Source of the DNA: a virus
Length of the DNA: 64,000 bases
Strand: one strand, 5' to 3'
Virus record (IMG/VR): IMGVR_UViG_3300021478_000028
Coordinates: 1 to 64,000 of that record
Shown here piece after piece: positions 63,537 through 64,000 of this stretch. Position 1 is the first letter of the stretch, and each line of letters opens with the position of its first letter. The notes beneath the pieces are model-generated. The model was not told the DNA's origin. It saw nothing but the letters and a program-made list of their open reading frames with translations, and made no database searches. A program made the translations under genes and the position numbers.

Positions 63537-64000
63537 CTACTGAAGCGCCTTGACGTTATAAGAGTAGATTCCGGTGACTCCCCACATCATCAGCGAGAAT
63601 TTATGACCGCTGGTCGTGTCAAGCGCGTCACCCGTAGCGGCACCAACGGTCCATCCCGAGAACGTCACCGCGCCCGCGCTCGCGAGGTTCACGATCGTGA
63701 GAATACAACTCCCGCTGTTTGACGGCGCAGTGATGGTGAACGCGGCGTTGTTATAGACGTACTGGATCGGATTGAGCGAAAAATCGATCGTGATATTGCC
63801 GGTGGCGTAGCGGAAGGGCGTGGAGAAAACCCCGCCACTGAGATTTTGCCCGGTGGCACCGAGCAGCATAACGCCTGCTGGCGTCGCTCCCGTCGGGCCT
63901 GTTACTCCGGTTGGGCCACCAGACCCCGTCCCTCCAAGTGCCCCGGTTGGGCCTGTGATTGCCGCACCCGTGGCCCCGGTTGTTCCTACCGCACCCGAAG
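63537..64000 (-). CDS. Collagen-like protein, C-terminal part (cut by right edge)
   Basis: Runs off the right edge. The visible part starts in a Gly-X-Y tract (GATGAAITGPTG, ~43 residues) and ends with a ~110-residue beta domain (LLGATGQNLSGGVFSTPFRYATGNITIDFSLN...). It may be the C-terminal end of the protein cut at the left edge if the genome is circular, but the reading frame needs missing bases for that. Confidence 0.65.
   Translation of the reverse strand, partial: SGAVGTTGATGAAITGPTGALGGTGSGGPTGVTGPTGATPAGVMLLGATGQNLSGGVFSTPFRYATGNITIDFSLNPIQYVYNNAAFTITAPSNSGSCILTIVNLASAGAVTFSGWTVGAATGDALDTTSGHKFSLMMWGVTGIYSYNVKALQ

Noticed and set aside
1-64000. CRISPR arrays
   Set aside because: Repeats found are palindromes or coding repeats; no regular spaced direct repeats.
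1-64000. tRNA genes
   Set aside because: No cloverleaf with a GTTCGA-type T-loop was recognised by eye; a tRNA scan would be needed to exclude it fully.

Overview
This window is a stretch of tailed-phage (or prophage) genome. It holds a small and a large terminase subunit, a portal, a major capsid protein with a scaffold, an endolysin cassette, recombination genes and a long tail and fibre module. I found no tape-measure gene, no major tail-tube or sheath gene and no integrase. Large internal-virion or polyvalent proteins and P22/T7-like tail-adaptor proteins point to a short-tailed (podovirus-like) virion. The host is most likely a Bradyrhizobiaceae-type alphaproteobacterium. The GC-rich coding and the many palindromic elements resembling chromosomal intergenic repeats of Bradyrhizobium and Rhodopseudomonas (consensus near GAGGAGCGcCGAAGgCGCGTCTCGAA, plus CCCCCG...CGGGGG types) support this. 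The host call rests on recalled repeat families, not on a search.

Layout. (1) 1-11.2 kb, minus strand: a collagen-like protein cut by the left edge, major capsid, scaffold, small virion-associated genes, a four-gene sugar/methyl-transfer island inside the structural operon, and the portal. (2) 11.3-16.9 kb, plus strand: terS, terL, a lysis cassette of five small membrane proteins plus two small soluble ones, interrupted by an oppositely oriented HNH homing endonuclease, then a three-part endolysin. (3) 16.8-20.1 kb: a phage regulator with an OmpR-type winged helix, then short accessory genes scattered with host-type palindromes. (4) 20.1-21.5 kb: a control region with a bidirectional terminator, an exact parS match and a consensus DnaA box. 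(5) 21.5-28 kb, plus strand: an accessory operon centred on a Ycf46-like AAA+ ATPase; its genes are preceded by repeated hairpins, one of which exists in two covarying copies. (6) 28-29.8 kb, minus strand: small genes.

(7) 29.8-30.5 kb: a gene-free, highly structured stretch with a promoter-like sequence and an intrinsic terminator, a strong candidate for an unrecognised structured RNA. (8) 30.6-38.9 kb: RusA resolvase, a Cro/CI-like regulator, a YqaJ-type exonuclease, an ERF annealing protein, a radical SAM enzyme and a ParB-like protein. (9) 38.9-64 kb, minus strand: virion genes, including collagen-like proteins, a probably frameshifted giant polyvalent protein, Gly/Pro-rich ejection-type proteins, a two-lobed Asp-box protein, a beta-helix-like fibre, tail adaptors and a lectin-like protein. 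The last gene runs off the right edge and is again collagen-like.

How it works together: TerS/TerL/portal/capsid package DNA; the adaptors and fibres form the tail; the polyvalent and Gly-rich proteins are probably injected; exonuclease + ERF + RusA form a recombination set; parS, DnaA box and a ParB-like protein hint at plasmid-like maintenance or capture of host segregation machinery. No DNA polymerase, RNA polymerase, tRNA gene or CRISPR array was recognised here.
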